Made by a program: the position numbers and the translations under genes. Shown one piece after another: positions 14,992-15,308 of a stretch of DNA of 15,308 nt (its first letter is position 1; every line of letters begins with the position of its first letter). The notes beneath the pieces are model-generated. The model ran no database searches. It saw nothing but the letters and a program-made list of their open reading frames with translations, and was not told where the DNA came from. The stretch is taken from contig CAJTSE010000014.1 in the NCBI GenBank assembly GCA_910578815.1, positions 1 to 15,308 of the forward strand, read 5' to 3'. Source of the stretch: an uncultured Acetatifactor sp. (GTDB taxonomy: Bacteria > Bacillota > Clostridia > Lachnospirales > Lachnospiraceae).

Positions 14992-15308
14992 GAGTGCGCA
15001 GTGCGAATGACGCGGTACGAGTGCGCAGTGCGAATGACGCGGTACGAGTGCGCAGTGCGAATGACGCAGTGCGAATGACGCGGTACGAGTGCGCAGTGCG
15101 AGTGCGCAGTGCGAATGACGCGGTGCGAGTGCGCAGTGCGAGTGCGCAGTGCGAATGACGCAGTGCGAGTGCGCAGTGCGAACGACGCAGTGCGAGTGCG
15201 CAGTGCGAATGACGCGGTACGAGTGCGCAGTGCGAACGACGCAGTGCGAATGACGCAGTGCGAATGACGCGGTACGAGTGCGCAGTGCGAATGACGCAGT
15301 GCGAATGA
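14992..15308. repeat. Two-word tandem repeat array running off the right edge
   Basis: The 317 bases parse without remainder into two words. Word A is GAGTGCGCAGTGC (13 nt), present 11 times without a single change. Word B is GAAYGACGCRGTRC (14 nt), present 12 times plus a 6-base start at the edge, varying only at the three ambiguous sites. The order is A B A B A B B A A B A A B A B A B A B B B A B. The AB pair is 27 bp, so short frames run through consecutive AB pairs (for example ECAVRMTRY repeats), but AA and BB junctions break the frame, so I do not call a gene. No spacers are present, so it is not a CRISPR array. Confidence 0.95.

Noticed and set aside
14860..15078. Open frame encoding ECAVRMTRY repeats
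   Set aside because: It exists because AB word pairs total 27 bp; the frame is broken at the first BB junction, and there is no ribosome site.
14992..15308. CRISPR array
   Set aside because: Units are 13-14 nt, contiguous and without unique spacers; no cas gene is in the window.

Overview
The window looks like chromosomal DNA from a gut-type Clostridia, most likely Lachnospiraceae. The grounds are Clostridia-style genes and signals: strong AGGAGG-type ribosome sites, GTG and TTG starts, a T-box leader, a SpoIID/LytB protein, a SleB-type cortex hydrolase, ATP-dependent PEP carboxykinase, an XpaC-TelA pair and a Firmicutes 6S RNA. The family assignment is inference, not a search result. Almost all protein genes lie on the minus strand. 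The one clear plus-strand transcription unit is a lipoprotein gene with a small ORF in front of it.

Layout from left to right. 1-192: a repeat element made of a large hairpin and a duplicated tail. 195-511: a minus-strand T-box leader with promoter and terminator, whose target gene lies off the left edge. 508-3330: a two-gene minus-strand operon, a SpoIID/LytB-domain protein followed by a YihY/BrkB membrane protein. 3363-3390: a palindrome. 3455-3734: 6S RNA with its own promoter and terminator. 3744-5070: a promoter back-to-back with the 6S promoter, then a 40-codon ORF and a two-domain lipoprotein. 5102-5137: a convergent terminator. 5155-6945: an aminopeptidase P family enzyme. 7029-7276: a MITE-like element with perfect 18-bp terminal inverted repeats. 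7290-7946: deoC. 8166-9770: pckA with a good promoter. 9873-11357: thrC. 11441-13957: telA and xpaC. 13958-14065: a 35-bp direct repeat. 14108-14755: a SleB-type hydrolase. 14832-15308: a plus-strand promoter-like sequence, a long hairpin, and an array built from two alternating short words that runs off the right edge.

Functional picture. Most genes are housekeeping or envelope functions: deoxynucleoside salvage (DeoC), gluconeogenic or anaplerotic carbon flow (PckA), threonine synthesis (ThrC), proline-peptide turnover (aminopeptidase P), cell-wall or spore hydrolysis (SpoIID-like, SleB-like) and envelope stress (XpaC-TelA). I did not find a defence system, integrase, transposase, CRISPR array or toxin-antitoxin pair. 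The unusual material is between genes: three structured repeat elements (two of which share an architecture), a two-word tandem array, and a small ORF probably coupled to translation of the lipoprotein.
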